Shown piece after piece: positions 18,778 to 27,241 of a stretch of DNA of 64,000 nucleotides. The DNA is taken from positions 42,784-106,783 of the forward strand of contig CALHMG010000027.1 of NCBI GenBank assembly GCA_938034705.1, in the 5' to 3' direction. The stretch is from an uncultured Gammaproteobacteria bacterium. Its GTDB lineage: Bacteria; Pseudomonadota; Gammaproteobacteria; Arenicellales; CALHMG01. The notes beneath the pieces are model-generated. The model saw nothing but the letters and a program-made list of their open reading frames with translations, did not search any database and was not told where the DNA came from. Position 1 is the first letter of the stretch; each line of letters opens with the position of its first letter. A program made the translations under genes and the position numbers.

Positions 18778-18797
18778 GACACCGCGATCGCGGTGTC
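18778..18797. terminator. Perfect 20-bp palindrome between rhlB and a convergent GNAT gene
   Basis: GACACCGCGA and its exact complement TCGCGGTGTC are adjacent, giving a fully self-complementary 20-mer. It lies 18 bases after the rhlB stop and 21 before the end of the convergent GNAT gene. A T-run is absent on both sides. It may act as a bidirectional transcription barrier or 3'-end stabiliser. Confidence 0.5.
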
Positions 18798-18818
18798 GTC
18801 AATGCCCCTTGCGGGCTG

Positions 18819-19262
18819 TCAGGAAGATGTAAGACTCATGCGCATGCTTCTGTGAGGCATGCCGGCATCGTCAAAAATCTCTCCGTACGCGGTGAAGCCC
18901 AGCTCTTCGTAAAATCCAATCGCGTGAGTCTGGGCCCCCAGTGTCACCTGTTCGATCCCCTGATCTGCCGCGATGGCCAGAAGCTGACGCATGATCGCCC
19001 TGCCGATGCCGTGACCGCGATACTGTTTCAGGACGGCCATTCTTCCGATTTTGCCGTCCGCCGTGAGCCTGCCTGTTCCGCACGGTATGTCATCGCCATC
19101 AAACGCTATCGCGTGCAGACAGGCATCGTCAGTGCCGTCCCATTCCAGCTCCGGAGGTACGTTCTGTTCGTCTATGAACACAACGGCCCGTATGGCCTGC
19201 ATGTCACTGGCATCTTCGGGCCATCTGGCACGGCGAACGGTAAATTTCGGATCGTTGCTCAT
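18819..19262 (-). CDS. GNAT family N-acetyltransferase
   Basis: A 147-residue single-domain GNAT. The acetyl-CoA pyrophosphate loop is QYRGHGIGRAIM, and the C-terminal half has GAQTHAIGFYEELGFTAYGEIF, both standard. The segment FIDEQNVPPELEWDGTDDACLHAIA resembles the ElaA/YjcF-like branch. The substrate is unknown. Its ATG lies only 13 bases from the ATG of the divergent lipoprotein gene, so at least one promoter must overlap the opposite coding region. Confidence 0.85.
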   Translation of the reverse strand: MSNDPKFTVRRARWPEDASDMQAIRAVVFIDEQNVPPELEWDGTDDACLHAIAFDGDDIPCGTGRLTADGKIGRMAVLKQYRGHGIGRAIMRQLLAIAADQGIEQVTLGAQTHAIGFYEELGFTAYGEIFDDAGMPHRSMRMSLTSS

Positions 19263-19275
19263 CTAGGCTTAAGTC

Positions 19276-19779
19276 ATGGTTACTCAGAAATTTTCAATGC
19301 ACGCACGAGTGTATCAACGCTGCTGGCTCGCGACGACGCTTGTTGTCGCGATGCTGCTCCAGGGCTGTTCGGACGAGGTGACGCCGGAGCAGGAAATTCG
19401 GCAGTGGATGGACACACTGGAGACAGCGGCGCAAGAGATGACAATTGCGCCAATACGCGAGGCGGTTGCTCCGGGGTTTGTCGACAACCACGGCAACAAT
19501 CGCGAGGCGATTATCAACATCACCCGCGGCGTTCTGCTCGCGCGTCGTCCACTGCATATTTTCAGGCGCGAGATTTCACTGCAGGTTGTGGATCCGCTGA
19601 CCGCGGAACTCACGACGATTGTCGTTGGTGCGCGAACGCCCATTGACGATATCGAAGGTGCGCGAGACGCGGGCGTCGATTTTGCCTGGCTGAAGCTCGT
19701 ACTGACCAAGTCCAGTGGCGAGTGGCAGGTCGCTAGCGCGGCGTGGCGAGCGGCGACGGCCGACGACCTTCTCCAGTAG
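19276..19779 (+). CDS. Putative lipoprotein, unknown function
   Basis: A 167-residue product. A signal peptide with a hydrophobic core (ATTLVVAMLLQGC) ends in a lipobox (LLQGC), so it should be lipidated and membrane-anchored. The rest looks like a compact alpha+beta domain (FVDNHGNNREAI, FAWLKLVLTKSSGEWQVASAAWR), reminiscent of SnoaL/NTF2-like folds, but I cannot assign it. An internal ATG at 19297 is an alternative start. It is convergent with the isomerase gene. Confidence 0.7.
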   Translation: MVTQKFSMHARVYQRCWLATTLVVAMLLQGCSDEVTPEQEIRQWMDTLETAAQEMTIAPIREAVAPGFVDNHGNNREAIINITRGVLLARRPLHIFRREISLQVVDPLTAELTTIVVGARTPIDDIEGARDAGVDFAWLKLVLTKSSGEWQVASAAWRAATADDLLQ

Positions 19780-19790
19780 ACCTTGCGCTG

Positions 19791-21440
19791 TTACAGGCTG
19801 GCGGCGAGTTTGCCGGCCGCTGCCGCCAGGTCGGTACCCGCTTCAACTCGTACGACACGTCGTTCGCGCGCCTGCAGCACCTGATAGTCACCCAGGGCCT
19901 GGCATGCGTTGAGTTGCCCGAACGTATAGGCTTCGCCCGGTATCGCAAGATCATCTTCGGTATCACTCGAAATCTGAACAAAAATGCCATTGGCCGCTCC
20001 ACCCTTGTGAAGCTGTCCGGTCGAGTGAAGAAAGCGCGGACCAAAACCGAGTGTTGCAGGCAAGCCAGACGTTGAGCCAAGCGCATCGCGAAGTTGTTCC
20101 AGCTGCTGTGCAGTAGCCGCATCGATCGCGCCATAGGCAAGCACCGCGATATAGTCGCCTGCGCCCGCCCAGTTCCTGATGGCTGCGGCAAAGTCCGACG
20201 CGCCAAAAAGCGCGAGACCGTCGTGGGTGCCGTCCGCGGTGCCCTTCTCGAGATCGTTTCCGGCTTCAACCAGCGCCAGCAGTTCGCCGGTCTTGTTCTT
20301 GCTTTCGGTAACGTTGGGTTCGTCAAACGGGTTGATGCCCATGACGACGCCGGCAACGGCCGTCGCGAGTTCCCATCGAAAAAACTCTGCGCCAAGATCC
20401 TCGGGGCCGCCAACCGTCCACTCGAACACCGGGTGACCGTCACCGCGAAGCCGCTGCGCCAGATCCGCCAGCGCCTTGTCACTTTCAAGCCGTGTGATGG
20501 CAAAGACACGATCGTCGTTGTAGGCGCTTCGGGACGCTTCGCCAGTAACCGGCAGGATTCCAACACCCTGTTTTCCCGTGCTCTCGGCAACGAGCTGCTC
20601 AATCCAGACACCCAGTGGTTCAAAGGGACTGCTTGCGAGCAGCGTCAGTTTGTCGCGACCAGCCTGTGCCAGCACGCCGAGCCCTATACCAAGATCCACG
20701 GCGGGACAGCCCGCTTCGACCGTGGCGGCATCGCTGTGTGACTTGAATGCGTTAGCGGTATTCACTAGCGCAGCGATATCGACACCACAGGCTGCGGCGG
20801 GTACCAGACCGAAGTAGCTCAACGCCGAATAGCGTCCGCCAATGTCTGACGGATTGACAAAGATTCTGGAGAATTTTCGTTCGCCGGCCTGCTGTTGAAG
20901 GTCTGATCCTTCGTCTGTGATCGCGATGAAGTGCTGACCGGCGTTGCCGCCATGACGTTGTTGCATCTTCTCGAAGAAGTAGTCGGCAAAGCAGCGTGTT
21001 TCGATCGTTGATCCGGACTTGCTCGCGACCACAAAGACCGTGTGATCTGGATCGATCGCACTTTCCACAGCGCTGATAGCGCCCGGATGAGTGTTGTCCA
21101 GCACATGCAGTCTGGGGGTTGAGTCACCGCGCTCAAAGACGTCGCGGCAGACTTCCGGCGCAAGACTGGAGCCGCCCATGCCGAGCAGCACGACGTCGGT
21201 GCAACCGTTGGCGACGAGGGTGTCAGCCCAGCTCACAATGTCACCGATCTGCCCGGTCGCCCACTGCGCGCAGTCTATCCAACCGAGTCGGTTTGCCACG
21301 GTGGCAATGACGGCTGGCTCGTCGGCCCACAGTGATGGATCGTGCTCACGCAGCCGAGGCAGCTCAGACTTGTAAAATTTGTGTCGGCGACTGCTGTGTG
21401 GTTCAGCAGGAACGTCTTGGCGCATGGTGTATGAAGTCAT
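19791..21440 (-). CDS. pgi: Glucose-6-phosphate isomerase of the transaldolase-fusion type
   Basis: A 549-residue SIS-domain isomerase interconverting glucose-6-phosphate and fructose-6-phosphate. Motifs LLGMGGSSLAPEV, VVASKSGSTIET, SSPFEPLGVWIEQLVAESTGK and FLHSTGQLHKGG are those of the C-terminal half of bifunctional transaldolase/phosphoglucose isomerases. They differ from the classical E. coli Pgi. No transaldolase domain is present in the protein and none is encoded beside it. It is divergent from the GT-C gene with a 214-base gap. The symbol is by function. Confidence 0.85.
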   Translation of the reverse strand: MTSYTMRQDVPAEPHSSRRHKFYKSELPRLREHDPSLWADEPAVIATVANRLGWIDCAQWATGQIGDIVSWADTLVANGCTDVVLLGMGGSSLAPEVCRDVFERGDSTPRLHVLDNTHPGAISAVESAIDPDHTVFVVASKSGSTIETRCFADYFFEKMQQRHGGNAGQHFIAITDEGSDLQQQAGERKFSRIFVNPSDIGGRYSALSYFGLVPAAACGVDIAALVNTANAFKSHSDAATVEAGCPAVDLGIGLGVLAQAGRDKLTLLASSPFEPLGVWIEQLVAESTGKQGVGILPVTGEASRSAYNDDRVFAITRLESDKALADLAQRLRGDGHPVFEWTVGGPEDLGAEFFRWELATAVAGVVMGINPFDEPNVTESKNKTGELLALVEAGNDLEKGTADGTHDGLALFGASDFAAAIRNWAGAGDYIAVLAYGAIDAATAQQLEQLRDALGSTSGLPATLGFGPRFLHSTGQLHKGGAANGIFVQISSDTEDDLAIPGEAYTFGQLNACQALGDYQVLQARERRVVRVEAGTDLAAAAGKLAASL

Positions 21441-21654
21441 AGTTAGATTCGGTCGAAATGGTCGGGTCGGTGCTGCTCCAGTGTTACTTTAGACGGTGAT
21501 TGCAGTCTTGACCTCTTTTTGACGTAATGTCCGGCTGCGCGGTCACCGCCGGCCCCTCGTGCCGCTTACCGGTTGTTCAAGCAGTCAAGCGCGACGCGCC
21601 CGGGCTCGATTATACTGCGCCCTCGCGGGCCGACCGCGGTAACTTTGCAAACTC

Positions 21655-23193
21655 ATGAATCGTCTAAACACCGGCATATTCTCAATCGAATATCGCGCCA
21701 TCACTCTCGGGGTGCTGGTGGTGAGTCTGCTGTTGTCGGCCTGGGGGATCTGGGTCGACGACGTGATCAACAATGATGGCGTGGAGTATGTGCGCGCAGC
21801 CAGGCTGATAGAGGCCGGCGACATCGCAGGCTCGCTCAAGGTTTTCAAGTGGCCGGCCTATCCATCACTGCTTGCCTTAACGTCTACCGTCACGGGGCTC
21901 TCACACGAGTATTCGGCACACGTCGTTAACGCACTGTTTATCGGTGTGCTGTTACTCGCGTTCCTCGCAACCGTGCTTGAGCTTGGTGCAGATCGGCGAA
22001 CGTATATCGCCGCTGCGATCGTGATTTTGCTCGCACCCCGTATCAACGACTGGCGACCGTTTGTGATCCGGGACCCGGCGTATCTGGCTTTTTACACACT
22101 GGCAATGTTGTTCATGTTCAGGCAGATCAGATACGGAGGAATCGCCAACGGGTTAAAGAGTCTGGTCATGATGCTTGGCGCCGTGGCTTTTCGAATGGAA
22201 GGCATCGCATTTATCGTGCTGATGCCGCTGATGCTCGCGTTCAGTAACGCACAGAATCGATCGCGACGCGCGATGTTGATGCTCGCAGGCGGCGCGGCTT
22301 GTCTTGTACTCACCGCAGGCTTTGTCCTGTGGTTTGTTTCCCTTGGTGGTGGTTTGTCCGGCGCAAGAGAAGTCGAGACTCTGGGAGGTCTCTTTGCAAT
22401 ATCGTGGGAACAGCTCACGGCGACGCTTGCGGACAAACTCCATGTGATCGAAGAAGATCTGCTCGGAAAATATTCTGCGGACTATTCGGTAGCCGTGCTG
22501 CTGCTGACGCTTGTCGTCATCGTGTTCACCGAAGTCATCAAATCGGTGTCTCTGTGGACCGGGCTACTGGTGTTCTGGGCCTGGAGTCGCGACATGCTGT
22601 TTCCGGTGCAGGGTATGCGCAAGCCGTGGCTGCTGTTGCTGCTGGTTCACATGCTGGTGTTGATCATGTTCACACTGGTGAAGCTGTTTCTGAGTGAACG
22701 TTACTCGCTGGCGTTGACCGTAACGCTCCTGCTGGCGGCGCCATTCGGTTTGCTCGGGATCTATGAACTCTGGCGCCGAAACGTCAACAACGACCGAATG
22801 GTGCGCTATGCGTATCCGGTCCTGGTCTTTCTGATCGTTGTAGCCGGTATCGAAAGTCTTGGCCTGTTCACCGAGAAGCGTCACGTCAAGGCCGCCGGGC
22901 ACTGGGTCAGCGAGAACGCACGTCCCGGCGACCGTCTGTTTACCAACAGCAAGATTCTTGCTCACTACGCCGAACCGGCCAGCGCAGACGTCCGGGACGA
23001 ATGGCATCAGGTCATGTCGATGGTTCGCGCGGGGGACTGGAAGAACTACAGGTATCTCGCGATACGCGTGGGCCGACATAAAACGTTTCGGGCCGAGCGA
23101 TTGATTGACGCGATGAAATTAAAACCGCTTGAGCGATTCAAGAACGAGCGTGATGACCTGATTCTCGTGTTTCGAACGGCAGATACCGGCTAG
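21655..23193 (+). CDS. Polytopic membrane protein, GT-C glycosyltransferase-like
   Basis: A 512-residue protein with about ten hydrophobic segments. The first is followed by an acidic loop (WVDDVINNDGVEYVRAARLIEAGD) like the catalytic Asp-bearing loop of GT-C/GT39-type polyprenyl-phosphate sugar transferases. A soluble C-terminal domain of ~110 residues follows. The setting among LPS-core genes supports a role in adding a sugar to lipid A, core or another glycan. The stop codons of this gene and of the convergent kinase share one CTAG. A TATACT box near 21610 may be its -10. Confidence 0.65.
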   Translation: MNRLNTGIFSIEYRAITLGVLVVSLLLSAWGIWVDDVINNDGVEYVRAARLIEAGDIAGSLKVFKWPAYPSLLALTSTVTGLSHEYSAHVVNALFIGVLLLAFLATVLELGADRRTYIAAAIVILLAPRINDWRPFVIRDPAYLAFYTLAMLFMFRQIRYGGIANGLKSLVMMLGAVAFRMEGIAFIVLMPLMLAFSNAQNRSRRAMLMLAGGAACLVLTAGFVLWFVSLGGGLSGAREVETLGGLFAISWEQLTATLADKLHVIEEDLLGKYSADYSVAVLLLTLVVIVFTEVIKSVSLWTGLLVFWAWSRDMLFPVQGMRKPWLLLLLVHMLVLIMFTLVKLFLSERYSLALTVTLLLAAPFGLLGIYELWRRNVNNDRMVRYAYPVLVFLIVVAGIESLGLFTEKRHVKAAGHWVSENARPGDRLFTNSKILAHYAEPASADVRDEWHQVMSMVRAGDWKNYRYLAIRVGRHKTFRAERLIDAMKLKPLERFKNERDDLILVFRTADTG

Positions 23194-23930
23194 CGGTCGA
23201 GTATGGCCTGCAGCCGACTTTCAAACGTCTGGTGAATTTCGCTGGCGCTATCGAAGTTTCTCAGAAACCGGCGCCTGTCACGGGCGATTCTCGCAGTGTG
23301 CAGCGATTCATTCTGATAGTGGCGGGTGCTGTCGAGGTCGAGAAGATAGACGCGGCGTTTGTGAATCAGCCAGTTGGTTGCCTTGGTGTCTCCGTGGGCA
23401 ATGCGCGCCTGCTTGAGGCGAGAAAAGACCTGTTCAACCTGTTCGACAACGGGCTCGTCCTCTTGGTCGAGCGTCGTACGATTCGCAAACCAGTCCGAGA
23501 GCAGCATGCCAGGCAGGTACTCACACAGGTACCACGAGCGCAGTTTGACCGGTCCAAGGCAGTGCTCGACCGCTGCGATTGGCTGCGGGGTAAGAATGCC
23601 TGCGTCGAGTAAACGGTGCGCGTTGCGATAGCAGTGCTCTGCGCGGGATACGCGCAGCGATCGCTTCAGGGCGTGTTGTAACCCCTTGGTGTTGTAGCGT
23701 TTCACAACGACCGCACGACCATCGAAAGACGTAACGCCTACCGTGGATGTCCGGTCGTCCTTTAATATTTCGAGCCCCTGGCGCTGGCAGAACCGGTCTG
23801 GATCGATCATGAAGCGATCTACCGCCTGGGTGGCGACAGGCACATGACTCAGCAGTCGACGTCGCAGCGAACGGTGTTCGTGCGAGACCGCGGGCCCTGC
23901 TGGTGAGTGGACTGGCGACACGGCACTCAT
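23190..23930 (-). CDS. Lipopolysaccharide kinase-like protein
   Basis: A 246-residue protein of the LPS kinase (WaaP/KdkA/InaA) superfamily. The ATP-binding Lys is in VVVKRYNTKGLQHALKRSLR, the catalytic loop is HGDTKATNWLI and the metal-binding Asp is in LLDLDS. Such enzymes phosphorylate heptose or Kdo of the inner core at the cytoplasmic membrane. Its ATG overlaps the stop of the WaaG-WaaP gene (ATGA), so they are translationally coupled. A second kinase after a WaaP domain suggests more than one phosphate on the core. Confidence 0.8.
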   Translation of the reverse strand: MSAVSPVHSPAGPAVSHEHRSLRRRLLSHVPVATQAVDRFMIDPDRFCQRQGLEILKDDRTSTVGVTSFDGRAVVVKRYNTKGLQHALKRSLRVSRAEHCYRNAHRLLDAGILTPQPIAAVEHCLGPVKLRSWYLCEYLPGMLLSDWFANRTTLDQEDEPVVEQVEQVFSRLKQARIAHGDTKATNWLIHKRRVYLLDLDSTRHYQNESLHTARIARDRRRFLRNFDSASEIHQTFESRLQAILDR

Positions 23931-26026
23931 GTGACGTCAACGGATTCCTGACGCGAATTTTCCGCGCTCTGGCGAGCCCGTCGGCGGGCGGCGCGGCGGG
24001 CCTCCGTCTGGTACAGGGTTTTCGCCTTGCTGTCGACGCGTGTCCAGAACCCATGTTCGTTTTCCAGAATCTCACGCAAAGGCTTGGCGCGGTAAGCGCG
24101 CATGAAACGAAACAGGTCGCGCTGGCTGAGGCCGATCTCCATGCTCGAGTAATAAAGTCCGGCGATGTCTTTGATGATCCACCGTTGCGGTGTGCGTTTG
24201 CGAAGTTGCATACGGTGCAGATCGATGACAAAGAGACGTGAACTGTCGTCTACAACAATGGGTTCAGACGGCGTCTGGGAGTTGACGGTGGCGCGGGACT
24301 CGGCGTGATTTTGCGTGTCGTCGCCTTTGAGCAGGAAGTGACAGAGATAAAAGTCACGATGATTGGCACCGCTTGAGTGTAACGCTCTGCCGATACTGGC
24401 GACCTTATTGATAAGCCAGCGCTTGGTTTTCAGCGCCTCACCGCGCCGCGGCGGGTTTTCGTTCCAGCTGCGGCAGTAGTCTTCGAGGCTGATGGCAGAC
24501 GCGATCTCGTCCGTAAGGATAAATGAGTGGCGGCGAGCGGGATTGCCGGCGCTCGTGCCGTAGCCTGCGACATCGAGGGTGTCTATACCCAGACGCTTAA
24601 GCCAGTGAATGCCGTGCCATTCGTTTGTCGCGCCAAGAACGGGGAGTCTGAAGTAGGCGATGTTCTTGATGATTTCGCGCCAGCCGACACCGGTATGCGC
24701 TTTGAGGAAATAACCTGACCCTGATCCGTTGTCGCTTTCGAATCTGATTGTCTTGCGACCGGGCGCTTCGCGAAAGGTTTCGCCATGCAGTGCCATGATT
24801 TGTTCAATATTCGCGTCGTCGCCAAGAAGTTCGCGGATGTCATCGCGCAGATACAGCGAGTTTTTGTCCGTGATGTCTTCCACGACGGGTGGCGGAACAT
24901 CTGCGCGCTTGCGCGCCCAGTTCTCGATCTGATCGGCTGCGCTCTCGGGCATTCGATAAAGATCAGGGTCCTGACTGTAGGCTAGGCCGTTATCGCGCCA
25001 CGCAGGCATCGAACTGGACTCGAGCATCTGGGCCAGTCGCGAGTTGAGTCTGTCCTGGGAAAACGGTGACTTGAGAACCATGCCCGCGTTGGCACGCGTG
25101 ACGTGTGACGCATAGCCACACACGTCGGTGGTCAGTACTGGAAGCCCGGCGGTGATCGCCTCAAGCAGTACCGTGCCGGTATTTTCGCTGTACGCGGGAT
25201 GGATCAACAGATCTCCTGCAAACATCAGCTCGGCGATGTCATCACGGCCGCCCAGAAACCGCACCTTCGTCGCGAGGCCCAGGCTCTGCGCAAGGCGTCT
25301 GTAGCTTGATTCGTTGTCCTGACCGACGACAAACAGATTCACTCTGTCGAGCAGCGCTGGCGGCAGTGCTGCGGTAGCGCGAATGGCTCGATCGAGTCCC
25401 TTGGTTCTGAAGCCGGACCCGATAAAGAAAAGTGCCAGATCGTTCGGCGCGACTTCGAGCCTGGCACGCATGCTGTTTCTGATTTGCTCGCGGTCACCGT
25501 CGAGCAGACGCTGTCGATCCAGCGTTGGCGGTAACAGATGAAACCGACTTTCAGGTGTCGCGTAGTAATTCTGATAAACGTCCTTCTCACGTTCTGATAG
25601 CGACAGGATGCCGGTTTTGCTCTGAACGCCGAAGACAGCGCGCTCAAAGCCCGCCATGTTGTGGTAGCGCGGAGTCAGGCGATACAGGACAGGATATTTC
25701 GGTAGCGCGCGGCCGATGTAGCAATAGTCAGCGCCGTAGTACAGATCGAGCCCGGGCATTTTGTTGAAGCCGATGACGGCATCAAAGTCATGCTTCGCCA
25801 GTTCCTGTCGAAGCCGTCGATGGAACAGTGCATTTTGCGAGTGATTCATCCAGCGATGCGTTGGCAGCAGCGTGACGTCGATATTATCCGGACGGTCACC
25901 GTCCCACTCCGCTGCGAACACACTGACATCGTGGCCGCGTTGCTTGCACTCAAGTACCACACGCAGGAAATCCCGCGACAGGCCGCTATAGGGAAAGTAC
26001 TTGAAAAGACAGAAAGCGAGCTTCAT
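23927..26026 (-). CDS. waaG-waaP: Fused LPS core glucosyltransferase WaaG and heptose kinase WaaP
   Basis: A 699-residue fusion. Residues 1 to ~375 match WaaG (MKLAFCLFKYFPYSGLSRDFL, VIGFNKMPGLDLYYGAD, LLIHPAYSENTGTVLLEAITAG). This GT4 enzyme adds glucose to heptose II in enterics. Residues ~410-660 match WaaP (ETFREAPGRKTIRFE, FRLPVLGATNEWHGIHWLKRLG, NHRDFYLCHFLL, VIDLHR, SSMEIGLSQRDLFRFM), the heptose I kinase. A basic tail follows. The track starts 31 codons earlier; ATG 26026 matches the WaaG N-terminus. Separate genes are the norm elsewhere. Confidence 0.93.
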   Translation of the reverse strand: MKLAFCLFKYFPYSGLSRDFLRVVLECKQRGHDVSVFAAEWDGDRPDNIDVTLLPTHRWMNHSQNALFHRRLRQELAKHDFDAVIGFNKMPGLDLYYGADYCYIGRALPKYPVLYRLTPRYHNMAGFERAVFGVQSKTGILSLSEREKDVYQNYYATPESRFHLLPPTLDRQRLLDGDREQIRNSMRARLEVAPNDLALFFIGSGFRTKGLDRAIRATAALPPALLDRVNLFVVGQDNESSYRRLAQSLGLATKVRFLGGRDDIAELMFAGDLLIHPAYSENTGTVLLEAITAGLPVLTTDVCGYASHVTRANAGMVLKSPFSQDRLNSRLAQMLESSSMPAWRDNGLAYSQDPDLYRMPESAADQIENWARKRADVPPPVVEDITDKNSLYLRDDIRELLGDDANIEQIMALHGETFREAPGRKTIRFESDNGSGSGYFLKAHTGVGWREIIKNIAYFRLPVLGATNEWHGIHWLKRLGIDTLDVAGYGTSAGNPARRHSFILTDEIASAISLEDYCRSWNENPPRRGEALKTKRWLINKVASIGRALHSSGANHRDFYLCHFLLKGDDTQNHAESRATVNSQTPSEPIVVDDSSRLFVIDLHRMQLRKRTPQRWIIKDIAGLYYSSMEIGLSQRDLFRFMRAYRAKPLREILENEHGFWTRVDSKAKTLYQTEARRAARRRARQSAENSRQESVDVT

Positions 26027-26167
26027 TGAGCGAGTGAGAAAAACCGGCTGTGCGTGAAGCCGCTTTAAACACAGCCGAACGCATGGGTGATGCGCTGTAG
26101 TATACGTTTGCGCGCACACATTGCATCCGCAAGTCTGTACGGGTGATATGCAAACGATGAGTAAAAC

Positions 26168-27241
26168 TCAGCCGCGGCCGTTCTTTTCCCATTCAACAGC
26201 CGACCTGCAGATCAGCTCAAGGTCGTCAAATTTCGGCGAAAAGCCCAACGACTCCTTGATTCGGGTATTTGCGGCAACCAGCTCTGGCGGGTCGCCGGCG
26301 CGCCTCGGTCCATCGTCGACCTGAAAGTCGACGCCGCTGACACGCTTCACCGTGTCGAGAACTTCGCGAACGCTGTATCCGTGTCCATAGCCGCAGTTAT
26401 AGACATCGGAGCCGCCACCGTCGAGCAGATGCGAAAGTGCAGCAAGGTGTGCGGCAGCCAGATCCTCAACGTGAATGTAGTCACGGATGCATGTGCCATC
26501 GGGCGTGTCGTAATCATCGCCAAAAACCGTCACGTTATCCCGGGTGCCGGCCGCAGCCTGGCTGGCGATCTTTATCAGATGGGTCGCCGCCGGCGTGGCC
26601 TGTCCGAGCTCACCACTTGAGTGAGCGCCGGCGACGTTGAAGTAACGCAGCGCGACGTGTTTGAACTTTGAATTGCTTAGCGACACATCTCGCAAGAGCC
26701 ATTCGGTGATGAGCTTGGTCGCGCCGTAAGGGTTAATGGGACTAAGCGGGAGATCTTCGTGTGCCGGAATTTCCGGCGGCATGCCATACACCGCGGCGCT
26801 GGAGGAGAAAATAAAATTGTTTACGTCGTTTGCGACGCATTGTTCGACCAGGGTCTGCGACACGCGAACGTTGTTGCCGTAATACTTAAGCGGGTTTTCG
26901 ACAGACTCCGGAACAACGATGTGACCGGCAAAGTGTATGACCGCATCTATGGGGCGTGACTCGAAGATGCCGCTGATAACCGCGGGATCGCCGGCGTCGC
27001 CTTCAACGAACGTCGCGCCGTCGGCAATCGCCCATGCGTGTCCTGAATAAAGATTATCGACGACCGTGACCTCAAAACCGGACTCTCTGAGCAGCCTCGA
27101 CGTGTGTGATCCGATATAGCCGGCGCCGCCGGTGACAAGAACATGAGGCGAGGCGTTTGATGTTGCGTTGATGGCTTCAGTCCTCTTCGAGTTGGTTGGT
27201 AGCCTGATCAGCCTGGGGCAATTGTTGCGCCGCTGGCGCAA
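26168..27241 (-). CDS. galE: UDP-glucose 4-epimerase
   Basis: GalE interconverts UDP-glucose and UDP-galactose for envelope glycans. It has the NAD-binding GGAGYIGSH, the catalytic Ser in SSSAAVYG, YGATK (Tyr and Lys), and RYFNVAGAH. The coordinates follow the track, whose start is a TTG 65 bases inside waaF. That start adds about 23 residues that homologues lack. No ATG, GTG or TTG occurs in frame between it and the conserved HVLVTGG. The best ribosome site (gaagagg) precedes an in-frame ATC at 27170-27172, so the true start is unresolved (see findings). Confidence 0.85.
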   Translation of the reverse strand: MRQRRNNCPRLIRLPTNSKRTEAINATSNASPHVLVTGGAGYIGSHTSRLLRESGFEVTVVDNLYSGHAWAIADGATFVEGDAGDPAVISGIFESRPIDAVIHFAGHIVVPESVENPLKYYGNNVRVSQTLVEQCVANDVNNFIFSSSAAVYGMPPEIPAHEDLPLSPINPYGATKLITEWLLRDVSLSNSKFKHVALRYFNVAGAHSSGELGQATPAATHLIKIASQAAAGTRDNVTVFGDDYDTPDGTCIRDYIHVEDLAAAHLAALSHLLDGGGSDVYNCGYGHGYSVREVLDTVKRVSGVDFQVDDGPRRAGDPPELVAANTRIKESLGFSPKFDDLELICRSAVEWEKNGRG

